Position numbers and translations under genes: made by a program | The notes under the pieces: model-generated | What the model was told of the DNA's origin: nothing | Databases searched by the model: none | What the model saw: only the letters and a program-made list of their open reading frames with translations | DNA from: Flavobacteriaceae bacterium | GTDB taxonomy: Bacteria > Bacteroidota > Bacteroidia > Flavobacteriales > Flavobacteriaceae | Direction of reading: 5' to 3' | DNA: 6,157 nucleotides | Assembly: GCA_015489265.1 (NCBI GenBank) | Contig: WFZY01000337.1 | Location: 1 to 6,157, forward strand | Part shown: in pieces, positions 1-6,153 of the stretch | How positions within the stretch are numbered: the first letter of the stretch is position 1 | Layout: every line of letters begins with the position of its first letter

Positions 1-18
1 TCACATCTATAATAATGC

Positions 19-121
19 CACCCCTTCGGGGTTATAAAATCTAAACCCCGAAGGGGTGAAAGGATTGTAGCAATGGATAATAACAATTCCGCTAAAACCC
101 CGAAGGGGTGAAAGGATTGTA
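19..121. repeat. Intergenic repeat cluster with three ACCCCGAAGGGGT cores
   Basis: Three copies of a 13-bp core lie here: one inverted at 20-32 and two direct at 45-57 and 97-109. The inverted and first direct copies form a perfect 15-bp inverted repeat (19-33 with 44-58) around a 10-nt loop, so RNA or single-stranded DNA would fold into a stable hairpin. The two direct copies extend identically for 25 bp (45-69 and 97-121) and include the tail GTGAAAGGATTGTA. A further 12-mer, TATAAAATCTAA, occurs at 33-44 and 120-131, so the block looks like a partial tandem duplication. Each core is also a mini-palindrome (CCCC-GAA-GGGG). I recall similar CCCCGAAGGGG intergenic repeats in other Bacteroidota, which would fit a REP-like element, but I cannot verify that here. 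No coding sequence is seen in 1-222. It could also contribute to termination of an upstream gene outside the window. Confidence 0.8.
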
Positions 122-178
122 TAAAATCTAATTATCCGGTTAAATTAATGTCATCATATTCATATTCTCAAAAAATAT

Positions 179-186
179 TATCTTTG
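179..186 (+). promoter_or_regulatory. Candidate -7 promoter element of the MFS transporter gene
   Basis: TATCTTTG at 179-186 matches the Bacteroidota -7 consensus TAnnTTTG exactly and lies 36 nt before the ATG at 223. No convincing TTG -33 box is present 17-23 nt upstream. A 9-bp inverted repeat, ATTCTCAAA (164-172) and TTTGAGAAT (206-214), flanks the box and could be an operator. In DNA this AT-rich, both could be chance. Confidence 0.4.
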
Positions 187-222
187 AAATCCCCGAAACA
201 AAATATTTGAGAATTTTGATTT

Positions 223-1545
223 ATGATAAAAATACAAAAAGGCGACAAACGACTGATTAGAGCTTGGGCTTTTTACGACTGGGCAAATTCTGCCTATGCC
301 TTAGTTATCAGCTCGGCTATATTTCCTATTTTTTTTGAAAAAGTTACCAATCGTAATGGTAATGACACCTTACATTTTTTAGGGATGTCGTTTAAAAATA
401 CCGAACTTTACAGCTATGCTTTGGCATTATCATTTTTGATTGTCGCTTTTTTATCGCCTCTACTCTCTTCTATTGCGGATTATAGCGGTAACAAGAAAAA
501 ATTTATGCAATTTTATACATATCTCGGGGCGTTTTCCACTATGATGCTGTTCTTTTTTAAAGGTCCCGATACAGTTTGGCTAGGAATTACTTTTAGTGTT
601 TTGGCGAGTATCGGCTTTTGGGGCAGCTTGGTATTTTACAACGCTTTTTTGCCCGAAATTGCCGAATATGACCAACAGGACAAAGTCAGTGCCATGGGTT
701 TTGCTTACGGTTATATCGGCTCGGTTTTGTTGATGATATTTAATCTGACGATGATTTTACATCCCGAATGGTATGGCATCAAAGACGGTACTTTACCGGC
801 ACGTATTTCATTTTTAAGTGTCGGCATTTGGTGGATTGTGTTTTCGCAATATACATTTTATGTCTTACCCGACAATGTTTATAACGTCAAGCCACCCAAG
901 CGTAAAGGTTATTTGTTTAAAGGATATGCCGAACTCAAAACGGTTTTTCGGCAACTTTTGCATTATCCGTCGTTAAAACGCTTTTTAGCGGCTTTTTTCT
1001 TATATAGCTTGGCAGCGCAGACTATTTTTTATGTTGCCGGCTTATTTGGCAGCAAAGAATTGCAATTGGATTCCGGCAAACTTATCGCCACGATTTTAGT
1101 GATTCAATTAGTAGGTATTGTGGGCGCTTTGGGGTTTTCTCGCATTTCAAAAATCATTGGTAATATCAGAGCACTGCAAGTGATTTTATTGATTTGGGTC
1201 GGTATCACAATTAGTGCTTATATGCTCGACAAAAACAATCCGAATGTCGAGATGCAATTTTATATACTCGGGGGCTTTGTCGGTTTGGTAATGGGGTCTA
1301 TACAAGCTTTATCACGTTCGTCGTATTCCAAAATGCTTCCCGGCGACACACATAAACATGCCACATTTTTCAGTTTTTATGATTTTGCCGAAAAAATTGC
1401 CATTGTACTGGGAACATTTTCATTTGGGGTACTGGAAGCGCTTACCGGTTCTATGAAATCTGCGGTTTTAATGATGTCCATCATTTTTTTGGCTGCCATG
1501 TTGATTTTAGCGACTATCAAAGATAAGAATATTGCCAACCGGTAA
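223..1545 (+). CDS. MFS transporter, UMF1/Atg22-like family
   Basis: This is an integral inner-membrane protein of 440 residues with about 12 hydrophobic segments, as expected for a major facilitator superfamily carrier. The N-terminal signature WAFYDWANSAY (residues 15-25) is characteristic of the UMF1 family, the bacterial relatives of the yeast vacuolar amino-acid effluxer Atg22. An MFS motif-A-like loop, ADYSGNKKKF (85-94), follows the second membrane segment, and YNAFLPEIA (139-147) is another family hallmark. The ATG at 223 is well placed, because the protein begins directly with a short basic head before the first helix. The substrate of bacterial UMF1 proteins is not firmly established, so amino acid or small-metabolite export is only an analogy with Atg22. 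It appears to be a single-gene unit. The next gene on this strand is separated by its own promoter and riboswitch, so a link with B12 uptake is not indicated. Confidence 0.9.
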   Translation: MIKIQKGDKRLIRAWAFYDWANSAYALVISSAIFPIFFEKVTNRNGNDTLHFLGMSFKNTELYSYALALSFLIVAFLSPLLSSIADYSGNKKKFMQFYTYLGAFSTMMLFFFKGPDTVWLGITFSVLASIGFWGSLVFYNAFLPEIAEYDQQDKVSAMGFAYGYIGSVLLMIFNLTMILHPEWYGIKDGTLPARISFLSVGIWWIVFSQYTFYVLPDNVYNVKPPKRKGYLFKGYAELKTVFRQLLHYPSLKRFLAAFFLYSLAAQTIFYVAGLFGSKELQLDSGKLIATILVIQLVGIVGALGFSRISKIIGNIRALQVILLIWVGITISAYMLDKNNPNVEMQFYILGGFVGLVMGSIQALSRSSYSKMLPGDTHKHATFFSFYDFAEKIAIVLGTFSFGVLEALTGSMKSAVLMMSIIFLAAMLILATIKDKNIANR

Positions 1546-1632
1546 TGTACTTCCTTTATATTTGTAATTTTCACCTATAACTTGTTAATTGAAAAGTCAT
1601 ATTTGCCAGTTGAATCTACCCATTAAAAAAAC

Positions 1633-1655
1633 AATATCATCTACCGGATGATATT
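1633..1655. promoter_or_regulatory. 9-bp perfect dyad upstream of the riboswitch promoter
   Basis: AATATCATC (1633-1641) and GATGATATT (1647-1655) form a perfect inverted repeat around a 5-nt spacer TACCG. It is centred about 38 nt upstream of the expected transcription start near 1680, exactly where the -33 box would lie, and no TTG -33 box is seen. It could be the binding site of a dimeric regulator. Alternatively it is a weak terminator hairpin for the MFS gene, which ends 87 nt upstream. A short T-run (1662-1666) follows the hairpin, but only after a 6-nt gap. Confidence 0.4.
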
Positions 1656-1667
1656 CGAAAATTTTTC

Positions 1668-1675
1668 TAAATTTG
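1668..1675 (+). promoter_or_regulatory. Candidate -7 promoter element of the btuB-btuG operon
   Basis: TAAATTTG matches the Bacteroidota -7 consensus TAnnTTTG exactly. It ends 4 nt before the first base of riboswitch stem P1 (1680), so transcription would begin right at the aptamer, which is the arrangement expected for a riboswitch leader. No clear TTG is found at the -33 spacing. The dyad at 1633-1655 occupies that region instead. Confidence 0.6.
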
Positions 1676-1679
1676 CAAC

Positions 1680-1878
1680 GAGTTTAGTTTCCGGTAAAAC
1701 GGAATGAAAAGGGAATTAGGTGCAAATCCTAAGCTGTCCCCGCAACTGTGAGCTACCAAGCTTATGTTTGGCTTACGCCACTGTCCAATGTATTGGGATG
1801 GGAAGGCAAAACATAAGACGCAAGCCAGGAGACCTGCTAAACTCATAACCAAATATCAAAGTGCCTTCGGTGGAAAGG
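1680..1878 (+). promoter_or_regulatory. Cobalamin riboswitch (aptamer 1680-1844 plus hairpin 1864-1878)
   Basis: This leader RNA binds adenosyl- or related cobalamin and represses the downstream uptake genes when B12 is sufficient. P1 is an 8-bp helix, GAGTTTAG (1680-1687) with CTAAACTC (1837-1844). The conserved core follows: GGTGCAAATCC (1719-1729), CTGTCCCCGCAACTGTGAGC (1734-1753), GCCACTG (1777-1783), GGGAAGGC (1800-1807), then the B12 box GCAAGCCAGGAGACCTGC (1820-1837). A peripheral 9-bp helix pairs 1761-1769 with 1809-1817, and a small hairpin lies at 1785-1796. After the aptamer, CCTT (1864-1867) pairs with AAGG (1875-1878), presenting a CGGTGG loop that can partly pair with the CCCCG of the L5 loop (1738-1742). 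This resembles the L5-L13 kissing loop of cobalamin riboswitches. No T-run follows and the hairpin ends 12 nt before the start codon, so control of translation initiation is more likely than transcription termination. The P13 assignment is inference. Confidence 0.95.
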
Positions 1879-1890
1879 TCGTCGGATTTT

Positions 1891-3711
1891 ATGAAACATA
1901 TTTATCTCTTTTTGGTTTTAGCAGCCCTTGTATCTAAGGTATCCGGACAAGATTTGCCCCGGCGATCTTATACCTTGGATTCTATTTTTATCGATGGCTT
2001 AACATCTAAAAACGTCTATAAAGCATACCGCATTATCGACCTGCCCGACACATTAGCCGATACCCGTTCGCTACCGGAATTGTTAGAGCAAAACACCGCT
2101 GTATTTATCAAAGAATACGGCAGAGGCATGTTGGCAAGCATTGCATTACGAGGCACAAGCGCCGCCCATACGCAAATTGTTTGGAACGGCATTCCGGTCA
2201 ATTCCATTCTCAACGGACAAACCGACTTAAACAGCTTTTCGCCGGGTGGTTTTGATGAAATTTACATCAAAAAAGGCGGTAGCAGTGTCAGTTTTGGCGG
2301 CGGCGCTATCGGTGGTGTGGTTATTTTTAAGGATAAACTTCGTTTTAAAAAAGCATTTCATCTGTCTAATCAAACCAAAATCGGGAGTTTTAAAACCGGA
2401 TTAAACCGTTTTCAAATTTTGGGTAGCAATCAAAAATATTTTGGAAAATTCGGTTTTCAAATCCAAAAATCGGATAACGATTATCCTTATCCGGGCTACA
2501 ATGTCAATAATGATAACGGACACTATCAAGGTTTGGATATGACTGCGGTTGGTGGCATAAAACTCAATACCAAACACGAACTGTATCTGAAATCGAAAAT
2601 CTCAAAACTGGATAGGGAAACTTCCCGCACGCTTTATATGCCGGAAGATGCTAAATTATTAACCGGCAATACCCGATTGTTAAGCGGTTGGCTATGGCGT
2701 TCCGGACATTTTATCAGCCGGACCGAAACCGCCTATTTGAGAGAAACTTACCGGTATTATTTCAACAAAAATCTACCGGACAACAGTCAGAGTGCGGCGG
2801 ATACATACATTGTAAAAAATCTTTTAAATTTCGGACTTCATAAGGATTACAAAATCTTAATCGGCAATGAATATAGTAGGCAAACCGGAACCGGTGACCA
2901 CATCAACAAACATATCAGAGATAATTTGGCAACATTTGTCATTTGGTCACATCATCACAAAAAATTGAATTATCAACTAAAATTGCGCAAAGATTTTAAT
3001 CCGGTAATCAATATTCCGTTAACCGGTGCCATTGAGCTTAATTATCCTTTTTTACAACATCACAATTGGCGGTTCAATGCGTCTAAAAATTTCAGATTGC
3101 CCACCTTCAACGATTTGTATTGGACACCCGGCGGCAATCCGCAGCTAAAACCAGAAACTAGTTATAGTTTTGCTACCGGATACGATTATAAAAATTCGGG
3201 TTTTGAAGCGCATTTATCGGCATTTTATATCGACAGTCGTAATTTAATCAAATGGGTGCCGGGACAAAATAATTATTGGCAACCGCAAAATTTTGCATCG
3301 GTGCATTATTCCGGGGTGGAATTAGCAATCGATAAAAAAGTCAATTTCAATGAAAATTGGCATCTATCCAACCGGATTAATGTTAATTACCACCGTTCGG
3401 TCAATCAAAAAACACAAAAATTGTTACCTTATACGCCCCAAATAACCGGTATCAATTTGTTAAAACTGACTTATAAAGTTTACAGTTTGACTTACCGGTA
3501 TCGCTATCAAGGCAAAATCTATACAACGACCAGCAACACCAAATTTTTGCCGGCATATCAGCTGCATAGTGTATCTTTGACATTTTATAACCGGAAGCAC
3601 ATCAATATGCAATTGAACATTAATAATCTGTTGAATACTTATTACGAAAATATACAATCACGCCCGCAACCGGGACGCAATTACGAACTAATTTTAAACT
3701 TTAAAATATAA
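1891..3711 (+). CDS. btuB: TonB-dependent outer-membrane receptor, vitamin B12 (BtuB-like)
   Basis: This 606-residue protein is probably the outer-membrane cobalamin transporter. Substrate assignment rests on the riboswitch directly upstream, the BtuG-like partner downstream and a length near that of E. coli BtuB (614). Residues 1-19 form a signal peptide (cleavage near VSG|Q). YTLDSIFI (27-34) is a plausible TonB box. The plug domain spans about 46-146, with LRGTS (86-90), VWNGIPVNSILNGQTDL (97-113) and the glycine-rich SFGGGAIGG (134-142). The rest is a 22-strand-type beta-barrel ending in the usual NINNLLNTYYE...RPQPGRNY...F segment. There is no N-terminal carboxypeptidase-regulatory-like domain, unlike SusC receptors. 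I chose the ATG at 1891. A GTG at 1861 is in frame, but it would add ten residues before a good signal peptide and lies in the riboswitch expression hairpin. The gene ends 5 nt before the next one, indicating co-transcription. Confidence 0.9.
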   Translation: MKHIYLFLVLAALVSKVSGQDLPRRSYTLDSIFIDGLTSKNVYKAYRIIDLPDTLADTRSLPELLEQNTAVFIKEYGRGMLASIALRGTSAAHTQIVWNGIPVNSILNGQTDLNSFSPGGFDEIYIKKGGSSVSFGGGAIGGVVIFKDKLRFKKAFHLSNQTKIGSFKTGLNRFQILGSNQKYFGKFGFQIQKSDNDYPYPGYNVNNDNGHYQGLDMTAVGGIKLNTKHELYLKSKISKLDRETSRTLYMPEDAKLLTGNTRLLSGWLWRSGHFISRTETAYLRETYRYYFNKNLPDNSQSAADTYIVKNLLNFGLHKDYKILIGNEYSRQTGTGDHINKHIRDNLATFVIWSHHHKKLNYQLKLRKDFNPVINIPLTGAIELNYPFLQHHNWRFNASKNFRLPTFNDLYWTPGGNPQLKPETSYSFATGYDYKNSGFEAHLSAFYIDSRNLIKWVPGQNNYWQPQNFASVHYSGVELAIDKKVNFNENWHLSNRINVNYHRSVNQKTQKLLPYTPQITGINLLKLTYKVYSLTYRYRYQGKIYTTTSNTKFLPAYQLHSVSLTFYNRKHINMQLNINNLLNTYYENIQSRPQPGRNYELILNFKI

Positions 3712-3716
3712 ATCAT

Positions 3717-4775
3717 ATGAAAAAAATCAATTTACTTATAGCGCTAGCGCTAATTATCAGTTTAACGTCTTGTGAAAAAGACAAACCGAAAGAAGATGTC
3801 GGAGAATTTGCATCGGGCGTCTTTGTGGTTAATGAAGGTAATTTTGGTCATGGTAATGCTGCCATCAGTTTTGGTGATGCAGATTTTTCCAACATCACCA
3901 ATGACGTCTATCAAACGGTTAACAATACGGCATTGGGTGACCAAGCACAATCTATCGGTTTTAGCAACCATAAAGCTTATATCGTCGTAACCGGTTCCAA
4001 CAAAATAGAAGTGACCGAAGACGATACGATGAAACGGGTTGCCACCATTTCAAGCGGTTTGACCAATCCGAGATATTTTGAAACGATTGGCGAACATACC
4101 GCTTTGGTCAGTTGTTGGGGCGATACTTCAGATAGCACTGATGATTACTTGGCAATTGTCAATACCAATTCCGATGAAGTTTCCGGACAAATTTCCGTAG
4201 CTTTGGGACCTGAAAAAATGGTTAAAAACGATGATTATCTGTTCGTTGCTCACAAAGGTGCATGGGGCACTAACAACAAAGTCAGTGTTTACGATTTGGT
4301 CTTAAAACAAATTACCAATGTCATCACCGTAGGTGACCGCCCCAATTCTATGGTTGTCAAAGATCATTATTTATGGGTGATGTGTAGCGGTGAACCATCA
4401 TGGACAGGCAATGAAACCGCCGGACAATTATATAAAATAGACCTTAACAACAATTTCAATATCGATGCCGTTTTTGATTTTGCCACCACCGAACATCCTA
4501 ATTTTTTGAGTTTGTCAGGTGATAATATATATTATTATTTAGACGGAAAAGTTTACAAAATGAATGTAAATGATTCCGCTTTACCGACTTCGGAATTTAT
4601 GACTTACACCGGCAATGCTTACAATATGGAAGCTTATGATGGTAAATTATACATTACCGATGCCGTTGATTATCAACAAGAAGGCAAGGTATCCGTTTTT
4701 GATGCTTCGGATGCCCATTTGATTAATGAAAAAACCGCCGGTATTATTCCGGGCGACTTGGGTTTTCATTTTTAG
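3717..4775 (+). CDS. btuG: BtuG-like surface lipoprotein, YncE/DUF5074-type beta-propeller
   Basis: This 352-residue protein carries a lipoprotein signal peptide with lipobox LTSC (Cys19). The charged residues just after the cysteine (EKDKPKED) resemble the Bacteroidota lipoprotein export signal for the outer face of the cell. The mature part is built of repeated propeller blades: each has a hydrophobic stretch, a short gap with Gly-Asn or Asn-Lys, and a 'V.V.D' strand, for example KVSVYDLVLKQITNVITVG (188-206), LGPEKMVKNDDYLFVAHKG (163-181), VGDRPNSMVVKDHYLWVMCSG (205-225) and KVSVFDASDAHL (324-335). The opening FVVNEGNFG (36-44) is typical of DUF5074 proteins. In Bacteroides thetaiotaomicron, BtuG is a surface seven-bladed propeller that binds B12 extremely tightly and docks on BtuB. 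Position 5 nt after btuB, under a cobalamin riboswitch, supports the same role here. The B12-contacting residues cannot be judged by eye. The alternative is a propeller lipoprotein with another metal or corrinoid ligand. Confidence 0.85.
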   Translation: MKKINLLIALALIISLTSCEKDKPKEDVGEFASGVFVVNEGNFGHGNAAISFGDADFSNITNDVYQTVNNTALGDQAQSIGFSNHKAYIVVTGSNKIEVTEDDTMKRVATISSGLTNPRYFETIGEHTALVSCWGDTSDSTDDYLAIVNTNSDEVSGQISVALGPEKMVKNDDYLFVAHKGAWGTNNKVSVYDLVLKQITNVITVGDRPNSMVVKDHYLWVMCSGEPSWTGNETAGQLYKIDLNNNFNIDAVFDFATTEHPNFLSLSGDNIYYYLDGKVYKMNVNDSALPTSEFMTYTGNAYNMEAYDGKLYITDAVDYQQEGKVSVFDASDAHLINEKTAGIIPGDLGFHF

Positions 4776-4805
4776 AGCGTTTTCAATAACTTATTTAGTA
4801 ACTAC

Positions 4806-4848
4806 AAAAAAGGGACTGTCTTAAAGTAATTGAGATAGTCTCTTTTTT
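4806..4848. terminator. Bidirectional intrinsic terminator between convergent operons
   Basis: A 16-bp stem pairs 4806-4821 with 4833-4848 around an 11-nt loop. Fourteen pairs are Watson-Crick and two are G-T wobbles when read on the plus strand. The stem begins with six A and ends with six T, so each strand gives a hairpin followed by a U-tract. It lies 30 nt after the btuG stop and 16 nt after the end of the minus-strand gene, so it can serve both converging transcripts. Confidence 0.9.
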
Positions 4849-4864
4849 AGTGCTTCTTTTGACA

Positions 4865-5326
4865 TTAAAACCGCATGGCTATACCCAATCCTTTTTCGTT
4901 AAAAAACAAATGATATTGTGGTTTGAAATAATACCTCGAAGTTGCATTTAATCCGGAGTTATAAATATTAAGGGCTTTTTTGATTTTTTTATCGGAGATT
5001 ATCTCAAAGGGAATACTAATTGCTATCAAACCGGCACCTATACCTATCAATTTCCAATTTGTTTTTTCTTCCGTAGTTATACCCAACCCAATAGCGAAAC
5101 CGCCTGCAAATCCAATGTATTCTGACGTAATATAAAGATTTCTTGCAGATTTTGCCAGTTGATAAGCTTCAGGATTATTCTCTAAAGCTCTAACAACACC
5201 TCCGAAAGACATTGGAACACCGTTTTTTATAAATTCGTATTTAAAAAAACTCTTATGTCTTTCAATCTTTTGAGCAAAACCTATACCCGCCAATGATAAA
5301 AATAAAATAAAAAGACCTTTTTTCAC
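4865..5326 (-). CDS. Exported hypothetical protein with two hydrophobic segments
   Basis: I do not recognise a function. The 153-residue product begins with a clear signal peptide (cleavage near GFA|Q, residue 18). A motif NPEAYQLAKSARN (51-63) follows, then two glycine-rich hydrophobic segments, about 69-83 and 92-110, separated by a short polar loop containing W91. The C-terminal part has aromatic, alternating residues and ends in MRF, somewhat like an outer-membrane strand end. I recall small Bacteroidota proteins with the same order of NPEA motif and two glycine-rich segments, all uncharacterised. The start is GTG: an in-frame TAA lies two codons upstream, and the next ATG (codon 39) would destroy the signal peptide. 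It begins 18 nt after the UPF0173 gene and has no promoter of its own visible in the gap, so it is probably the second gene of that transcript. Confidence 0.75.
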   Translation of the reverse strand: MKKGLFILFLSLAGIGFAQKIERHKSFFKYEFIKNGVPMSFGGVVRALENNPEAYQLAKSARNLYITSEYIGFAGGFAIGLGITTEEKTNWKLIGIGAGLIAISIPFEIISDKKIKKALNIYNSGLNATSRYYFKPQYHLFFNEKGLGIAMRF

Positions 5327-5344
5327 AATTTAGTTCATCTATGA

Positions 5345-6028
5345 TTATACTTCAATACTATCTCCAATTGGTAATAAAATCAAATCTTTACCGGCTTTAG
5401 CAAAAGTGTCTTTGGCTTTTTGATGATCGATTTCGATATAACCAAAGGTATCATAATGGTAACCCAACACGCGGTTACATTCTACAAAATCAGCCGCAAC
5501 AGCCGCACTTTCTATACCCATGGTAAAATTATCGCCAATTGGTAACACAGCCAAATCTAATTTGGCAAAGAGCGGAATGAGCTTCATATCCATGGCCAAT
5601 CCGGTATCGCCGGCAATATAGATGGCTTTATTTGCACTTTCAATAACAAATCCGGCAGGATTACCACCATAAGTACCATCAGCAAAACTACTGCTGTGCC
5701 AAGCATTAACCATAGTTACACGACCGAAATCGAAATCCCAACTACCACCATGGTTCATAGGATGACCATCAATACCGTATTTTGAAAAATAGGTAACAAT
5801 TTCAAAATTGGAAATTAAGCGAGCCGTCGGATTGGCTTCCGCAATATCTTGTACGTCCAGCACATGATCTTGATGCGCATGCGTCACTAAAATATAATCC
5901 GCTTCAATATTTTCAACCATAAATTTATCCTTAGCCAAAGGATTACCGGAAATAAACGGATCAACAATCAATTTTTTGCCATTAGCTTTTATCAACAATG
6001 TGGCATGTCCTAAATATGTTATTTTCAT
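5345..6028 (-). CDS. UPF0173-type metal-dependent hydrolase (metallo-beta-lactamase fold)
   Basis: This 227-residue cytoplasmic protein has the full metal site of the metallo-beta-lactamase superfamily: THAHQDH (residues 49-55, giving H50, H52, D54, H55), H111 in NAWHSSS, D141 in AGDTG, and H191 in GYHYDTFGYIEID. The N-terminus MKITYLGHATLLI and the segment VDPFISGNP (22-30) are typical of the UPF0173/YtkL/UlaG-like subgroup. Length agrees with the family (about 225-230), and there is no signal peptide or membrane segment. The physiological substrate of UPF0173 proteins is unknown, so only 'hydrolase, probably binuclear zinc or manganese' is justified. The ATG at 6028 gives the family-standard N-terminus. 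It is the first gene of a minus-strand pair with the small exported protein. No functional connection to the convergent B12 operon is evident. Confidence 0.93.
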   Translation of the reverse strand: MKITYLGHATLLIKANGKKLIVDPFISGNPLAKDKFMVENIEADYILVTHAHQDHVLDVQDIAEANPTARLISNFEIVTYFSKYGIDGHPMNHGGSWDFDFGRVTMVNAWHSSSFADGTYGGNPAGFVIESANKAIYIAGDTGLAMDMKLIPLFAKLDLAVLPIGDNFTMGIESAAVAADFVECNRVLGYHYDTFGYIEIDHQKAKDTFAKAGKDLILLPIGDSIEV

Positions 6029-6044
6029 AGCGCATTTTTTTATT

Positions 6045-6075
6045 GCAAGATAAAGTTTTTTAAGTAAAATGTCAA
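6045..6075 (-). promoter_or_regulatory. Candidate promoter of the UPF0173 operon
   Basis: Read on the minus strand, TATCTTGC (6052-6045) matches the -7 consensus TAnnTTTG at five of the six fixed positions when aligned as TATCTTGC, with a TTG (6075-6073) 20 nt upstream as a -33 box inside ACTTGACA. The spacing is normal for Bacteroidota. The -7 box ends 16 nt before the ATG at 6028, giving a very short leader. Confidence 0.45.
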
Positions 6076-6098
6076 GTGTTTTTGTAGTTTGTCATTAA

Positions 6099-6119
6099 TC
6101 TTATTTCAAAAAAATAAGA
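6099..6119. repeat. AT-rich 8-bp inverted repeat
   Basis: TCTTATTT (6099-6106) and AAATAAGA (6112-6119) form a perfect inverted repeat around CAAAA. It lies between the leftward promoter at 6045-6075 and the possible rightward promoter at 6146-6153, so it could be a shared operator. In sequence this AT-rich it may be chance. Confidence 0.25.
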
Positions 6120-6145
6120 ATATATCATAACTATCAATTTTTTTT

Positions 6146-6153
6146 TATATTTG
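6146..6153 (+). promoter_or_regulatory. Possible -7 element of a gene to the right of the window
   Basis: TATATTTG matches TAnnTTTG exactly, directed out of the window. No TTG -33 box is visible at the usual spacing and the downstream gene cannot be seen, so this is tentative. Confidence 0.3.

Noticed and set aside
19..121. A CRISPR array, because of repeated GC-rich palindromic units.
   Set aside because: Only two full direct units exist, spacing is a single 27-bp interval, and one core is inverted; no cas genes are visible.
223..1545. The MFS transporter as part of the B12 uptake system.
   Set aside because: It has its own promoter region, lies upstream of the riboswitch, and UMF1 proteins are not known corrinoid carriers.
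1557..1564. TATATTTG, another exact -7 consensus match just after the MFS stop codon.
   Set aside because: It has no TTG partner and would give a leader of over 100 nt before the aptamer; the match at 1668-1675 fits the aptamer start far better, and this octamer is common in AT-rich DNA.
1667..1852. A 61-codon open frame on the minus strand.
   Set aside because: It is the antisense of the cobalamin riboswitch and shows no protein-family features.
1861..1890. GTG at 1861 as the start of the TonB receptor.
   Set aside because: It adds MPSVERSSDF before a complete signal peptide and lies within the riboswitch hairpin; ATG 1891 is better.
3772..3990. Open frames of about 70 codons on both strands inside the btuG gene.
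   Set aside because: They are shadows of the in-frame lipoprotein gene, with no recognisable motifs or start context.
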